Shown here: positions 1-9,000 of the stretch, piece after piece
Layout: the number at the start of each line of letters is the position of its first letter
Position numbering within the stretch: position 1 is the stretch's first letter
NCBI GenBank assembly: GCA_946481615.1
Contig: CAMLOR010000050.1
Span: 1 to 18,221 of the forward strand
DNA: 18,221 nt
DNA from: an uncultured Aquimonas sp.
GTDB taxonomy: Bacteria > Pseudomonadota > Gammaproteobacteria > Xanthomonadales > Xanthomonadaceae
Direction of reading: 5' to 3'
Position numbers and translations under genes: made by a program
The notes under the pieces: generated by a model
Database searches by the model: none
Told to the model about the DNA's origin: nothing
The model's input: only the letters and a program-made list of their open reading frames with translations

Positions 1-1479
1 CATGAAGCCGATGGCGAAGACGGCGCCGCCCATCTTCACGATCACCTGCACCACGTCGGTCCAGATCACCGCTTTCATGCCGCCCATGGCGGTGTAGACG
101 ATGGTGAAGCCGCCCATCAGCACGATGCTCCACACCACGCTGATGCCGGTGATGGTGGCGATGGCGAGGGCGGGCAGGAACAGGATCACGCTCATGCGGC
201 TGCCGATCTGCATCACGATGGCGAGCGCGCTGGCCATCATGCGGATGGCGGGGTGGAAGCGGGTTTCGAGGTAGCTGAAGGTCGACATCAGGTCGAGCCG
301 GCGCAGCAGCGGCACCACCCACACGGCGACGAACATCAGGCCGAGCACGGCGATCAAGTTGTTCGTCAGGTATTGCCAGTTGGTTTCGAAGGCTTTCGCG
401 GGGATGGCGATGAAGCTGATCGAACTGGTGTTGACGGCGTAGAGGCTCAGGCCCGCGGCCCAGAACGGGATGGTGCGGTTGCCGACGAAGAAGTTCGCCG
501 TGGAGTTGCGCTTCTCGCGCAGGTAGAAGTAGAGGCCGATGCCGATCATCGACGCGAGGTAGATGACGATGACCACCCAGTCGAGCCAGGTGAGCAGCAG
601 TTTGCGTGCCTGCACCTGGGCGGTGGTGACGGTGGTGCGGCCCTCGTGCGTCGACGTCCAGGCCAGGCCTTCCGGCCATGGCAGCGGCAGTGAGCCCGCG
701 GCGATCGTGGTGCCGGGGAGTTCGGCCCAGGCGTTGGTGATGGTCTGCCACGTCATGGGCGTGGTGACGCCATCGCGTTCGACCAGGAACAGCACGTGCG
801 CCTGCCCCAGCGCCTGGCCCGAGCCCGGCTGCACGCGGCCCGGCGCTTCGCCGCGCGCGATCCATCCCTGCTCCGCCGTCCAGCGCCACACGGTGTCGGC
901 GGCGCCTTCGTTGGTGACGGCGACCAGCGCGTTGGACTGCACCACCAGAGCAATCGGCGCGGCGAGCGCGGGCCATTCGTGGGCGATCCAGCGCGGCGGG
1001 TCGGACAGGGCATCGAAGCGCCAGATGCGCGGCGTGCCATCGGTCTCGCGGCCCGCAACATAGACGGCGTCGTCTCGCACGGCGCCCTGCACTTCCTGCA
1101 ACGGTGCCGGCAAGGCCGGCAGCGGGTCGCGCACTGCGCGTTCGCCTTCCACGGTGAGGCGCTCGATGCCCGTCACCGCATCGCCGCCCGCCGCGCGACG
1201 CAGCAGATAGGCGCGCTGTCCGTTGCCGAAGGCGCCCGCAATCTCCGCGACGGGTTCGCTCCAGGCCAGCGGCTTCCATTCGGACTCGCCGGCCGGGAGC
1301 ACGGCGGCGGAGCCGTCGGTGTGCAATGCGATCGCGGTGTCGCCGAGTGCGGCCATCGCCACCGCTTCGCGCGTGTCCGGCAGCGGATGCGCCAGCAGCG
1401 GCGTGAGCGCTTCGGCGTGCACGCGCAGCGCGGGCAGCGCCAGCAGTGCGGCGAGCACGAACTTCGCGGCGCGCATCAT
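1..1479 (-). CDS. Periplasmic beta-propeller fused to sodium:solute symporter (SSS/SSF family), C-terminus cut by window edge
   Basis: Reading the minus strand from the ATG at 1479 gives 493 uninterrupted codons to the window edge, so the end is missing. Residues 1-23 look like a signal peptide. Residues about 25-288 are soluble and beta-rich, with kelch-like pieces such as VYVAGRETDGTPRIWRFD, suggesting a propeller. Hydrophobic segments start near residue 293 (LDWVVIVIYLASMIGIGLYF). NFFVGNRTIPFWAAGLSLYA and the SSF-type signature GGMKAVIWTDVVQ (about residues 461-475) identify a Na+-driven symporter of the inner membrane. An N-terminal periplasmic domain agrees with the N-out topology of this family. 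The start overlaps the stop of the CitE-like gene (ATGA), implying one transcript and coupled translation. The substrate is unknown. Similar kelch-symporter architectures occur with sugar or sialic-acid uptake genes, but none is visible here. Family call firm; propeller call moderate. Confidence 0.85.
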   Translation of the reverse strand, partial: MMRAAKFVLAALLALPALRVHAEALTPLLAHPLPDTREAVAMAALGDTAIALHTDGSAAVLPAGESEWKPLAWSEPVAEIAGAFGNGQRAYLLRRAAGGDAVTGIERLTVEGERAVRDPLPALPAPLQEVQGAVRDDAVYVAGRETDGTPRIWRFDALSDPPRWIAHEWPALAAPIALVVQSNALVAVTNEGAADTVWRWTAEQGWIARGEAPGRVQPGSGQALGQAHVLFLVERDGVTTPMTWQTITNAWAELPGTTIAAGSLPLPWPEGLAWTSTHEGRTTVTTAQVQARKLLLTWLDWVVIVIYLASMIGIGLYFYLREKRNSTANFFVGNRTIPFWAAGLSLYAVNTSSISFIAIPAKAFETNWQYLTNNLIAVLGLMFVAVWVVPLLRRLDLMSTFSYLETRFHPAIRMMASALAIVMQIGSRMSVILFLPALAIATITGISVVWSIVLMGGFTIVYTAMGGMKAVIWTDVVQVIVKMGGAVFAIGFM

Positions 1480-2288
1480 CGCTGCGCCGCCAGCAGCGCC
1501 TGGGCGCGCTTGAGGAAAGGCAGATCGATCATGCGGCCGTCGACGACGAAGGCGCCTTCGCTGGCATCGCGTGCGGCCTCGACGATACGGCGCGCACGTT
1601 CGAGTTCTTCGTGCGAAGGCGCGAAGGCGGCGTTCGCCAGCGCGACCTGTCGCGGGTGGATGCAGCTCTTGCCGAGGAAGCCCAGGCGGCGCGCCATCGC
1701 GGCTTCGGCGGCGAAGCCTTCGGCGTCGTCGAGCGCGGCCCAGGCGGCGTCGAGCGCGAACACGCCGGCTTCGGCCGCGGCCATGCGTACGGCGAACATC
1801 GCGGCGTGCACGTTGGCGGTGTCGTTGCGCGCGATGCCGTGCGGTTCGAACAGATCGGCGAGGCCGAGCTGCAGGCCAGCGACGCGCGCATCGGCCGTGG
1901 CGAGGGCAGCGGCGTTGCGCAGCGCGCGCGGCGTTTCGATGTTGACGAGTGCGCGCACCGGCCACGTGAAGACGTCGAGTGCGCGGCGCAGGCCGTCGGC
2001 ATCCTCGACCTTGGGCAGGTTGACCAGCGCCACGCCGCTGCCTTCGAGGGCGGCCGCGTCGCGCGCGAAGTGCGGCGTGCCCGGCGCGTTGACGCGCACG
2101 ATCGACACTTTCGCCGCGTTGCGCATCGGTTCGGAGGCGACGAACCGCGCGACGTGTTCGCGCGCTTCGTCCTTGCGCGCTTCGGGCACGGCGTCCTCGA
2201 GATCGAACGACAAGGCGTCCGCCTCGCCCGCCAGGGCCTTTGCGAAGAGCTCGGGGCGCGAGCCCGGGACGAAGAGTTTGCTGCGCAT
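1476..2288 (-). CDS. HpcH/HpaI aldolase / CitE-like CoA-ester lyase
   Basis: Cytoplasmic TIM-barrel lyase of the CitE/CLYBL superfamily, which cleaves or forms acyl-CoA esters such as citramalyl-CoA or malyl-CoA with Mg2+. Visible family marks are RSKLFVPGSRPELFAKAL at the N-terminus, FDLEDAVPEARKDEAR, VRVNAPGTPHF, VNIETPRALRN (metal-binding Glu), LGLADLF and SCIHPRQV near the C-terminus. About 270 residues is normal for stand-alone members. I chose the ATG at 2288 because the family starts at MRSKLF. An in-frame ATG at 2309 would add seven residues, and neither start has a clear ribosome binding site. No citrate lyase alpha or gamma subunit is next to it, so it is not part of a classical citrate lyase. 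Its stop overlaps the start of the symporter gene, suggesting that the symporter imports a compound related to its pathway. The exact substrate is not determined. Confidence 0.9.
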   Translation of the reverse strand: MRSKLFVPGSRPELFAKALAGEADALSFDLEDAVPEARKDEAREHVARFVASEPMRNAAKVSIVRVNAPGTPHFARDAAALEGSGVALVNLPKVEDADGLRRALDVFTWPVRALVNIETPRALRNAAALATADARVAGLQLGLADLFEPHGIARNDTANVHAAMFAVRMAAAEAGVFALDAAWAALDDAEGFAAEAAMARRLGFLGKSCIHPRQVALANAAFAPSHEELERARRIVEAARDASEGAFVVDGRMIDLPFLKRAQALLAAQR

Positions 2289-2378
2289 GATGCGCGGAGT
2301 GTGCCGCATGGCCGAAGGGCGATTCGATACGCCCTCTGGCTTCAGACGATAGCTGCGCTTGGGTCAGCCGCGTCGTGC

Positions 2379-2403
2379 GACGGGCGGCCGTGGGCCGCCC
2401 GTC
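2379..2403 (-). terminator. Strong hairpin after the lamin-tail protein gene
   Basis: An 11-bp perfect inverted repeat (2379-2389 and 2393-2403, GACGGGCGGCC arms, 3-nt loop) begins 13 nt past the stop codon of the upstream gene on the minus strand. No T-tract follows, so it is either a U-less intrinsic terminator or an mRNA 3'-end stabiliser. It separates the surface-protein gene from the CitE-symporter pair. Confidence 0.5.
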
Positions 2404-2416
2404 GATGACGAACCTC

Positions 2417-5392
2417 TCAGCTGTTGCGGCGCGCCAGCACGAAGCCGGCGGCGAGCAACATCATGGCCGCGAGGATCGCCAGCGTCGTGCGGTCGCCGGC
2501 CGGGATGGTCACCGCCTGCGTCGGCGCGACGATCAGGCCGTTGAACTGCACGACGTTGTCGCTCACCGTCACCGCGGCGCTCGCGTTGCCTGCGGCATCC
2601 ATGGCCGCGCCGGCCGGCACGGTCACGATCACGCTGCCGTTCGCGGTCATGCCGCTCACCGAGATCGTGTAGACCGCAGGGCCGCCGCTCACCACCGCGG
2701 TGGTGGCGCCAGCGGTGCCGCCGAGCGTGACGTCGGAGGCATCGAAGCCTGTCACCGGTTCGTCGAAGGTGATGGTGAACTGGATCGGCGAGCCGTTGGC
2801 CGGATCGGTCTGGCCCACGGCCTGCGCCAGCGTCGCCGTCGGCGCGACGTTGTCGAAATTCACCGTGTTGTCGGTCGAGGTCGACGCCAGGTTGGGATTG
2901 GCCGCGGCATCCTGCGCCACGCCGGCGGCGATCGTCGCCGTCACCGTGCCCGGGCCGGTCATGCCGCTCACCGCCACGTTGTAGGTGGTGCCCGAGCCGG
3001 TCACGGTGGCCGTGGTTGCGCCGGCCGTGCCGCCGAGGGTGACGTCGCCCGTCGCGAAGTCGGCCACCGTTTCGGAGAACACCACGGTGAAATCGATCGG
3101 CGAAGCGTTGGTCGGATCGTCCTGCAGCGCGGCCTGGTTGATTGTGACGCTCGGCCCGGTGATGTCGGGGTCGTAGGTCACCGTGTTGTCGCCCGAGGTC
3201 GACGCGGAGTTGGGGTTGGCCGCCGCGTCCTGCGCCACGCCGGCGGCGATGGTCGCCGTCACGGTGCCGGGGCCGGTCATGCCGCTCACTTCGACGTTGT
3301 AGGTGGTGCCCGAGCCCGTCACGGTGGCGGTGGTCGCACCGGCGGTGCCGCCGAGGGCGACGTCGCCCGTCGCGAAGTCGGCCACCGTTTCGGAGAACAC
3401 GACGGTGAAGTTGATCGGCGAATCCGGCGTCGGATCGACCTGCCCGACGGCCTGGTCGATGGTGACCGTCGGCCCGGTGAGATCGGGCGTGTAGTCCACC
3501 GAGTTGTCGCTGCTGGTGGAGGCGGCGCTCGGATTGCCGGCGGCGTCGGTTGCCGCGCCGGCTTCGATCGTCGCGATCACCGTGCCCGGACCGGTCATGC
3601 CGCTGACTTCGAAGTTGTAGGTCGTGCCCGAGCCCGTCACCGTGCCGGTGGTGGCGCCGGCGGTGCCGGTGAGCGTGACGTCGCCGGTGGCGAAGTCGGT
3701 CACCGTCTCGGAGAACACGACGGTGAAGTTGATCGGCGCGTCCGGCGTGGGATCGACCTGTCCGACGGCCTGCTCGACAGTGACGGCCGGCGGCGTGCGG
3801 TCGACGTCGTAGACCTCGCCCGTGACGAAGTCGCCGTTGTCCGGACCGAGGCCGCCGATGGAGACACCGGCGGTGTCGATGATGGTGTCGTCATCGCTCA
3901 CGTCCAGGCGCAGCGTGCCTTCTCCCGTGCCAGGGGCCACCGTGACCGTGTAGGTGTCGCCCGAGCCGCTGACACCGGTCACCGATGCGCCGACGACCGT
4001 GCCGGTGGTGGTGAGCACGAAGTCGGTGGTGTCCACGCCCGTGACGGTCTCGTTGAAGGTCACCGTGTAGTCGACCGAAGCGGCGGAGGTCGGATTGGCG
4101 TCGTCGCGCGTGATCGATGCGACCAGCGGACCGTCGCAGGCCTCGGCGGGCGCATCGGGGCCGGTATTGCCCTGGATCACCACCGGCTCCGAGAAGCCGC
4201 CGCCCGGCAGGGATTCGACCGAGAAACCGAGCTTGAAGCAGCCGGTCTGCTGGATGCCGAGCAGGAAGCGCATGTCGAGCGACGCGCCATTCGCGAGCGG
4301 CGTGGCCAGCGAGACCGTGCCAGAAGACAGCGAACTGTTGAAACCGCCGCCGTTGGGTTGCGAGGGCGGCTGCTCGAGCGTGGTGCCCTGGACGGTGACG
4401 TTGCTGGTGCCCGAGCCGCAGGGCGGACGATCGACGGTGACCACCACGGCGGTCGAGGTGCGCGGACGCAGATCCGCGATGCCCGAAGGCGCCGGGAACG
4501 TCGTCAGGTCCACGATGCGGTAACGCAGGCGCGTCATATTGCCGCCCGTGTTGTTGGTGACCGTCTGGCGGATGTCGAGCGTGCCGAACGTCGAATTGTT
4601 GGCCGGATCGCTGGTGAAATCGCGCACGCGGTTGGGCGGCGAGGTTTCACCGACGCAGCTGTCGAGCGGCGCGACGGCCACGCTGTCGCTGTAGACGAGC
4701 GGCGACGACAGATTCTCCGGTCCCGGCGCGCCCAGGCGCTGGCCCGCGCCGGCGCTGGTGCCGTTGGTGTCGACGAAGACGAAGTCGGCGGCGTTGTTGT
4801 TGGTGTCCTTGGCGCCGCCCAGCGGACAGGGGCCGAAGGTGGTGATGCTGCCGCCCTTGCCGCAGCCGTCGCGGTAGAACGAGTAATCGATCGAGAACGG
4901 CACCAGGGCGGGATAGCCCGTGCCTTCCTTGTAGAGCGTGTTGGCTTCCGAGGTGGAGCCGACGGCGTCCATGCGATTGGCCAGCGTGAAATCGGCCGCG
5001 ACGCTGGTGTTGAAGATCGCGATGCCGGCGTTGTCCGGAATGTCCGTGGTGTAGGTGGCGTCGCCGGTGGCGGTGGTCTCGTTGCCGGCCGGATAGCTCG
5101 CCAGGCTGTAGCCGACGGAGTTGACGCACAGGTAGTGGCCGGTGTTCGGAATCACCGTGCCGTTCGGGATCACGCAGCGCGCAACGCCGTTCGAGGCCGC
5201 GACGCCGTAGCCCGTGCCGGCGCCGGCCACCGTGTGATCGGCTCCGCTGTTGTTGTAGATCTCGATGAATTCGTCGTTGGCACCGTTCGGGCCACGGACG
5301 CGGAACTCGCTGATGATGAGTTGCGCGTGGGCGGCGGACGCCCCCAGCAACGCGTACAGGGCGAGCGCGCCCAGAATATTCGACTTGGTCAT
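2417..5392 (-). CDS. Secreted lamin-tail-domain protein with tandem Ig-like repeats and C-terminal membrane anchor
   Basis: Predicted 991 residues from the ATG at 5392, which is followed by a clear signal peptide (about 1-23, ending SAAHAQ) and preceded by a GGGGG ribosome-binding stretch. The upstream in-frame extension overlaps the response regulator and is rejected. Residues about 24-225 form a lamin-tail domain (LIISEFRVRGPNGANDEFIE to QRLGAPGPENLSS). A central region has Cys residues and no recognised fold. A diverged Ig-like unit lies at about 420-530 and four closely related units at about 530-950, carrying motifs such as FTVVFSETVADFATGDVTL and VSGMTGPGTV. The tail has IPAGDRTT, a hydrophobic helix (about 969-987) and final ARRNS, recalling IPTL/PEP-CTERM sorting tails without the canonical motif. 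Probable role: surface display or adhesion, inferred from architecture only. It sits 107 nt downstream of the response regulator. Confidence 0.88.
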   Translation of the reverse strand: MTKSNILGALALYALLGASAAHAQLIISEFRVRGPNGANDEFIEIYNNSGADHTVAGAGTGYGVAASNGVARCVIPNGTVIPNTGHYLCVNSVGYSLASYPAGNETTATGDATYTTDIPDNAGIAIFNTSVAADFTLANRMDAVGSTSEANTLYKEGTGYPALVPFSIDYSFYRDGCGKGGSITTFGPCPLGGAKDTNNNAADFVFVDTNGTSAGAGQRLGAPGPENLSSPLVYSDSVAVAPLDSCVGETSPPNRVRDFTSDPANNSTFGTLDIRQTVTNNTGGNMTRLRYRIVDLTTFPAPSGIADLRPRTSTAVVVTVDRPPCGSGTSNVTVQGTTLEQPPSQPNGGGFNSSLSSGTVSLATPLANGASLDMRFLLGIQQTGCFKLGFSVESLPGGGFSEPVVIQGNTGPDAPAEACDGPLVASITRDDANPTSAASVDYTVTFNETVTGVDTTDFVLTTTGTVVGASVTGVSGSGDTYTVTVAPGTGEGTLRLDVSDDDTIIDTAGVSIGGLGPDNGDFVTGEVYDVDRTPPAVTVEQAVGQVDPTPDAPINFTVVFSETVTDFATGDVTLTGTAGATTGTVTGSGTTYNFEVSGMTGPGTVIATIEAGAATDAAGNPSAASTSSDNSVDYTPDLTGPTVTIDQAVGQVDPTPDSPINFTVVFSETVADFATGDVALGGTAGATTATVTGSGTTYNVEVSGMTGPGTVTATIAAGVAQDAAANPNSASTSGDNTVTYDPDITGPSVTINQAALQDDPTNASPIDFTVVFSETVADFATGDVTLGGTAGATTATVTGSGTTYNVAVSGMTGPGTVTATIAAGVAQDAAANPNLASTSTDNTVNFDNVAPTATLAQAVGQTDPANGSPIQFTITFDEPVTGFDASDVTLGGTAGATTAVVSGGPAVYTISVSGMTANGSVIVTVPAGAAMDAAGNASAAVTVSDNVVQFNGLIVAPTQAVTIPAGDRTTLAILAAMMLLAAGFVLARRNS
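2550..3805 (-). repeat. Tandem coding repeats (4 Ig-like units, 318/318/312-bp period)
   Basis: The same landmark (the Asp codon of the (V/T/D)DP motif) falls at 2804, 3116, 3434 and 3752, giving periods of 312, 318 and 318 bp (104-106 residues). The two central units are nearly identical over long runs at DNA level, for example the stretches around 3040-3090 and 3358-3408. A more diverged fifth unit lies at about 3806-4130. The pattern is in-frame duplication within one gene. Confidence 0.88.
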
Positions 5393-5499
5393 GTAACCCC
5401 CGACTCGGCTTCGGATGCGAGACCTCCCCTGAAGGCCACCGGGATGGAGGCCCGGTTCGGGGATGGTAACTGCACACGGCGAAAAAACGGGAAGGGAAA

Positions 5500-5895
5500 T
5501 CACCCGGCGCGTTCGCGCGCGCCGACAGCGGCCTCGACTGCGGCGATCAATTCGTCCAGCTGCACGGGCTTTTCGATGAAACCGTCGATCACGCCTTCGC
5601 GCAGCGCTTCCTCGAAGAATGCGGGCGCCAGGCCCGACACCATCAGGATGCGGGCCGGCCGCGATGCGGGCAGGCCGTGCAGCCGCGCGGCCAGTGCCAG
5701 GCCGCTGTCGTCGCCCAGCACCTCGTCGAGCAGCATGCAGGCGAAGCGCTCGCGCGCGCACAGCGTCATCGCGTCGTCGGCACCCGATGCGGACACGCAC
5801 CGAAGGCCCGACAGTGCCACGGCCGCTTCCACCACCCGGCGGGATTCGGCGTGATCGTCGACGACGAGGATGCGCGCAGCGGATGGGTCGATCAT
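5500..5895 (-). CDS. Single-domain response regulator (REC)
   Basis: A 131-residue receiver domain with no output domain. From the ATG at 5895 the acidic pair is D13/D14 (ILVVDDH), the phospho-acceptor is D57 (MLLDEVLGDDSG), the Ser/Thr switch position is S87 (ILMVSG) and the conserved Lys is K109 (FIEKPV), so all catalytic residues are present. Such proteins pass phosphate between histidine kinases and partners or act by protein contact. No kinase is in the window, so its partner is unknown. The start at 5895 has a weak GGAA about 9 nt upstream; an alternative ATG at 5922 would add nine residues. A short 4-bp stem followed by six Ts overlaps its stop codon (5482-5506) and could weakly terminate. 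The downstream surface-protein gene may be co-transcribed. Confidence 0.9.
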   Translation of the reverse strand: MIDPSAARILVVDDHAESRRVVEAAVALSGLRCVSASGADDAMTLCARERFACMLLDEVLGDDSGLALAARLHGLPASRPARILMVSGLAPAFFEEALREGVIDGFIEKPVQLDELIAAVEAAVGARERAG

Positions 5896-5949
5896 CGGAT
5901 TTCCGGAAGTGCCGCGGACCATCCTAGTGGAACGACGATTGGACGCACC

Positions 5950-5982
5950 AAAAAAGAATGCCGGCGCAAGGCGCCGGCATTC
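5950..5982 (-). terminator. Rho-independent terminator of the TonB-dependent receptor gene
   Basis: A 12-bp perfect stem (5956-5967 with 5971-5982, GAATGCCGGCGC arms, 3-nt loop) is followed on the minus strand by six Ts (5955-5950). It lies 30 nt past the receptor stop codon and isolates that gene from the response regulator. Confidence 0.92.
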
Positions 5983-6012
5983 GGGTGGAACGGACCGTTG
6001 TCGCGGCGAGGA

Positions 6013-9000
6013 TCAGTCCTCGTCCGAGCCCCAGTCGTAACGCAGCACGAACTCCACGTAGCGCGGCGTGGAGTAGCTGACCGGCAGCCCCCAGTTGGCG
6101 TTGATCGTGGTGGCGCTGGTGCCCTGGTTGTACAGCTCGGCCACGTTCTGCAGCGACTGGCGGTTGGCCACGTTGTACACGTTCAGACCGAAGTTGAAGC
6201 CATCGGCCCAGTCGGGCGTGTAACGCAGGCCAAGATCCAGGCGGGCGGACGGCGGCAGCTTGCCGAACGTACCGCGCGGCACCGGCTCGCCGTTGCAGAA
6301 GAAGTGGTACGAACCGTAGTTCGGGCTCTGCGGATCGATGTTCGGGAACGCACCGCGGCAGTTGCGCGGACGACCGGACGCATAGGTGAAGGTGCCGCTG
6401 AGCGCGAGCTCGTCGGTGAACTGGTAGAAGCCGTTCAACTTCAGCTGATGGCGACGGTCGTTCGGCAGGTAGCCGTTCGCGTTGACCGCCAGCTCGTAGT
6501 AGTCACCCGCGAGCGTGGTGGAGACGTCGATCTGGCCGATGTCGGAGTTGAGCTGGCCTTCCAGGTTGCCCTTCAGCTTGGACAGCGTGTAGTCCAGGCG
6601 CGCGTACCACTTGCCGTCGAAGGGGCGTTCCAGGAACAGATCGAGGGCGATGTAGTCACGCTTGAGCTTCGGGAAGCGCAGGATTTCCTTCGAGAGCTCG
6701 ACCGTGTCGTAGGTGCCGTCGCCGTCGATGTCGTACTCGTAGGTGTTGCCTTCGCCGGGGTTGAGCAGCACGCAGTGGCCGAAGAAGTCGGCGAGGCCGT
6801 CGATCTGCTCTTCGGTGTACTGCGAACCGTTGGTCTCGGCCCACTCGTAGACGGGGCGGCTATCGCAGAAGTCGTCGATGGCGCTGCCCAGGCTCGAGTA
6901 CGTCAGCTTGGCGCCGCTGTTGAAATCGTTGTCCATCCAGTTGAACGCGCGCTCTGCACCGACGGCGAACGTGTCCTGGTAGTGCGATTTCAGGCTGGCG
7001 GGCGCGAAGCTGCGGCCGTCGCGGCTCTGGCCGAACTCGTTGTTGGGCGAGTAGACCGGGCCGAGCGAAACCAGACCCGTCGGCGCGCCCGTCACCGGGT
7101 CGATGCCCGCGTAGACGAAGGCTTCCGACGTGTTGGTGGCGCCGTCGACGCCGCGGCGTGCGACGTTGTTGGGCAGCGCGAGGTGATAGCGGCCGAGGCT
7201 GGTGAACAGCTTGGTCGACGAATCGCCGAACACGTCCCAGGTCGCGCCGAAACGCGGAGCGAGCTGCTTGTTGAAGTCGATGTACGCGGTGCCGTCGCTG
7301 GCGTAGTTCTCGAACTGCTCGTTGCGCAGGCCGATCTCGAGCAGGACGTTGTCGCTGACCTGCCACAGGTCCTTGATGTACTGCGCGGTCTGCTCGACGT
7401 TCGGCGTGGAGATGTTCGAACCGACGTTGCGAACGACGTAGTAGCCGTCGGCGCCCAGGCCACCGGCGGACGCCGGCGAACCCACGCCCTGCGGCTCGTA
7501 GATCGGCTCGTTCGGATCGGTGGCGCGGAAGTACGACCACTGGTAGCCGCCGGCGAAGCTGATGCCGAGGGCGCCGGGGAAGTTCAGGCCGTTGTTGGCC
7601 GAGCCCACCAGCGATTCGGCTTCGGTGCTGTCCCAGCCGGCCTTGATGGTGTGATCGTCGCCGACGCGGTATTCGACGTCGAAGCGGAAGGCCTTGTTCT
7701 CGTCGAAACGGCCGGGCAGGTAGCCCGCGGCGCTCGAGAGTTGGCACGTGGTGTAGTTCAGGCCGGGGGCCTGCGCACCGGCCGCGATGGTGATGGTCGG
7801 GCAGCTGGGATCGTAGTTGGCCGGGCCGCCTTCGTAGTCGGTCTTCGATTTGCCGTACATGGCGGAAATCGTCAGATCGTCGGTGAGGTAGCCGGTGTAG
7901 TTGCCGATGTAGGTGCGGGTGTCGCGGTCGCGGTCATAGCCGCCGACGACCTCGCCCATGCGCTCGAGCGTGACGTAATCGAAGCCCGAATACTCGTCGT
8001 GTTCCTTGCGGCGATCCTGCAGGCCGGTGAACTCGAGGCGGTGGTTGTCGGTGATGTACCAGTCGAGCTTGGCGAGCCAGCGCGGCAGCTTGGTGTTGTA
8101 GTCGCCCCAGCCGGTCGAGCGTGCGGTATTGACCGCGGTGGCGCTCGAAGCGAAGGCGCGCACGATGCCTTCCTCTTCCTCGACGAACTCGCCCGCGGCG
8201 TAGAAGAACAGGCGGTCCTTCACGATCGGGCCGCTGGCGTACAGCGAGATGTTCTTGTAGTCGGGGCCGTTGAGCCGCTGCTGATAGAGCTGTCCGGCGT
8301 TGCCCCAGGCCAGGCCGCTGCGGCCGTTCGGGCCGTAATACAGATCGCGCTGGTTGGCCTTGAGGCTTTCCGGGCGATAGATGATCTGGCCGCCGGCTTC
8401 CCACTCGTTCGAACCGCTGGCGGTGATCACGCTGACCACGCCGCCGGTGGCGCGGCCGTATTCCACGCCGTAGCCGCCGGTGGACACCTGCACGAGGTCG
8501 ACCGAGTTGTACGGCAGTTCCGTGTAACCGAACTGCGTGAGCGACTGCGTGGTCGGGAAGCCGTTGATGTAGTACGCGTTCTCGGAGGCCGAGGAACCGG
8601 TGAAGACGGCGATGTTGCCGTAGCGCGAGTCGCCCTGGATCACGCCCGGCGCCAGCAGCGCGATCTGCGTGATGTTCTGCTGGACCGGCAGGGTCTGCAG
8701 CAGTTCCTTGGTGAGCGTGAGCTTGGATTCGACCGTCGAGACGTCGATCGTGCTGATGCCCACGACCGTCACGCCTTCGAGTTCGGTTTCGGCGCCCGCG
8801 TCGAACGCGATTTCCGTACCCTGGCCGGCGATCACGCGCACGTTGTCGCGCTCGGAGACGACGCTGCCGTCGCGCTGCAGGGTCACCTTGTAGTGGCCGG
8901 TGGGCAGCGCCGACGCCGAGTAGCGTCCGCTGCTGTCGACGGTCACGTTGTAGGTGGCGCCGGTTTCGACGTTCTCGATGACGACCACGCTCCCCGCGGT

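Noticed and set aside
2550..4130. Possible CRISPR-like or minisatellite array
   Set aside because: The period is over 300 bp, fully coding and in frame with Ig-like protein repeats, unlike CRISPR repeat-spacer structure.
5393..5499. Possible riboswitch (cyclic-di-GMP type) before the lamin-tail gene
   Set aside because: The leader has GC-rich stems but I could not find the conserved core of a known riboswitch class.
2375..5854. Very long plus-strand open frame of over 1100 codons
   Set aside because: It is antisense to the lamin-tail gene, its protein is a low-complexity Arg/Gly/Asp/His-rich string with no domain, and it arises from GC-rich codon structure opposite a real gene.
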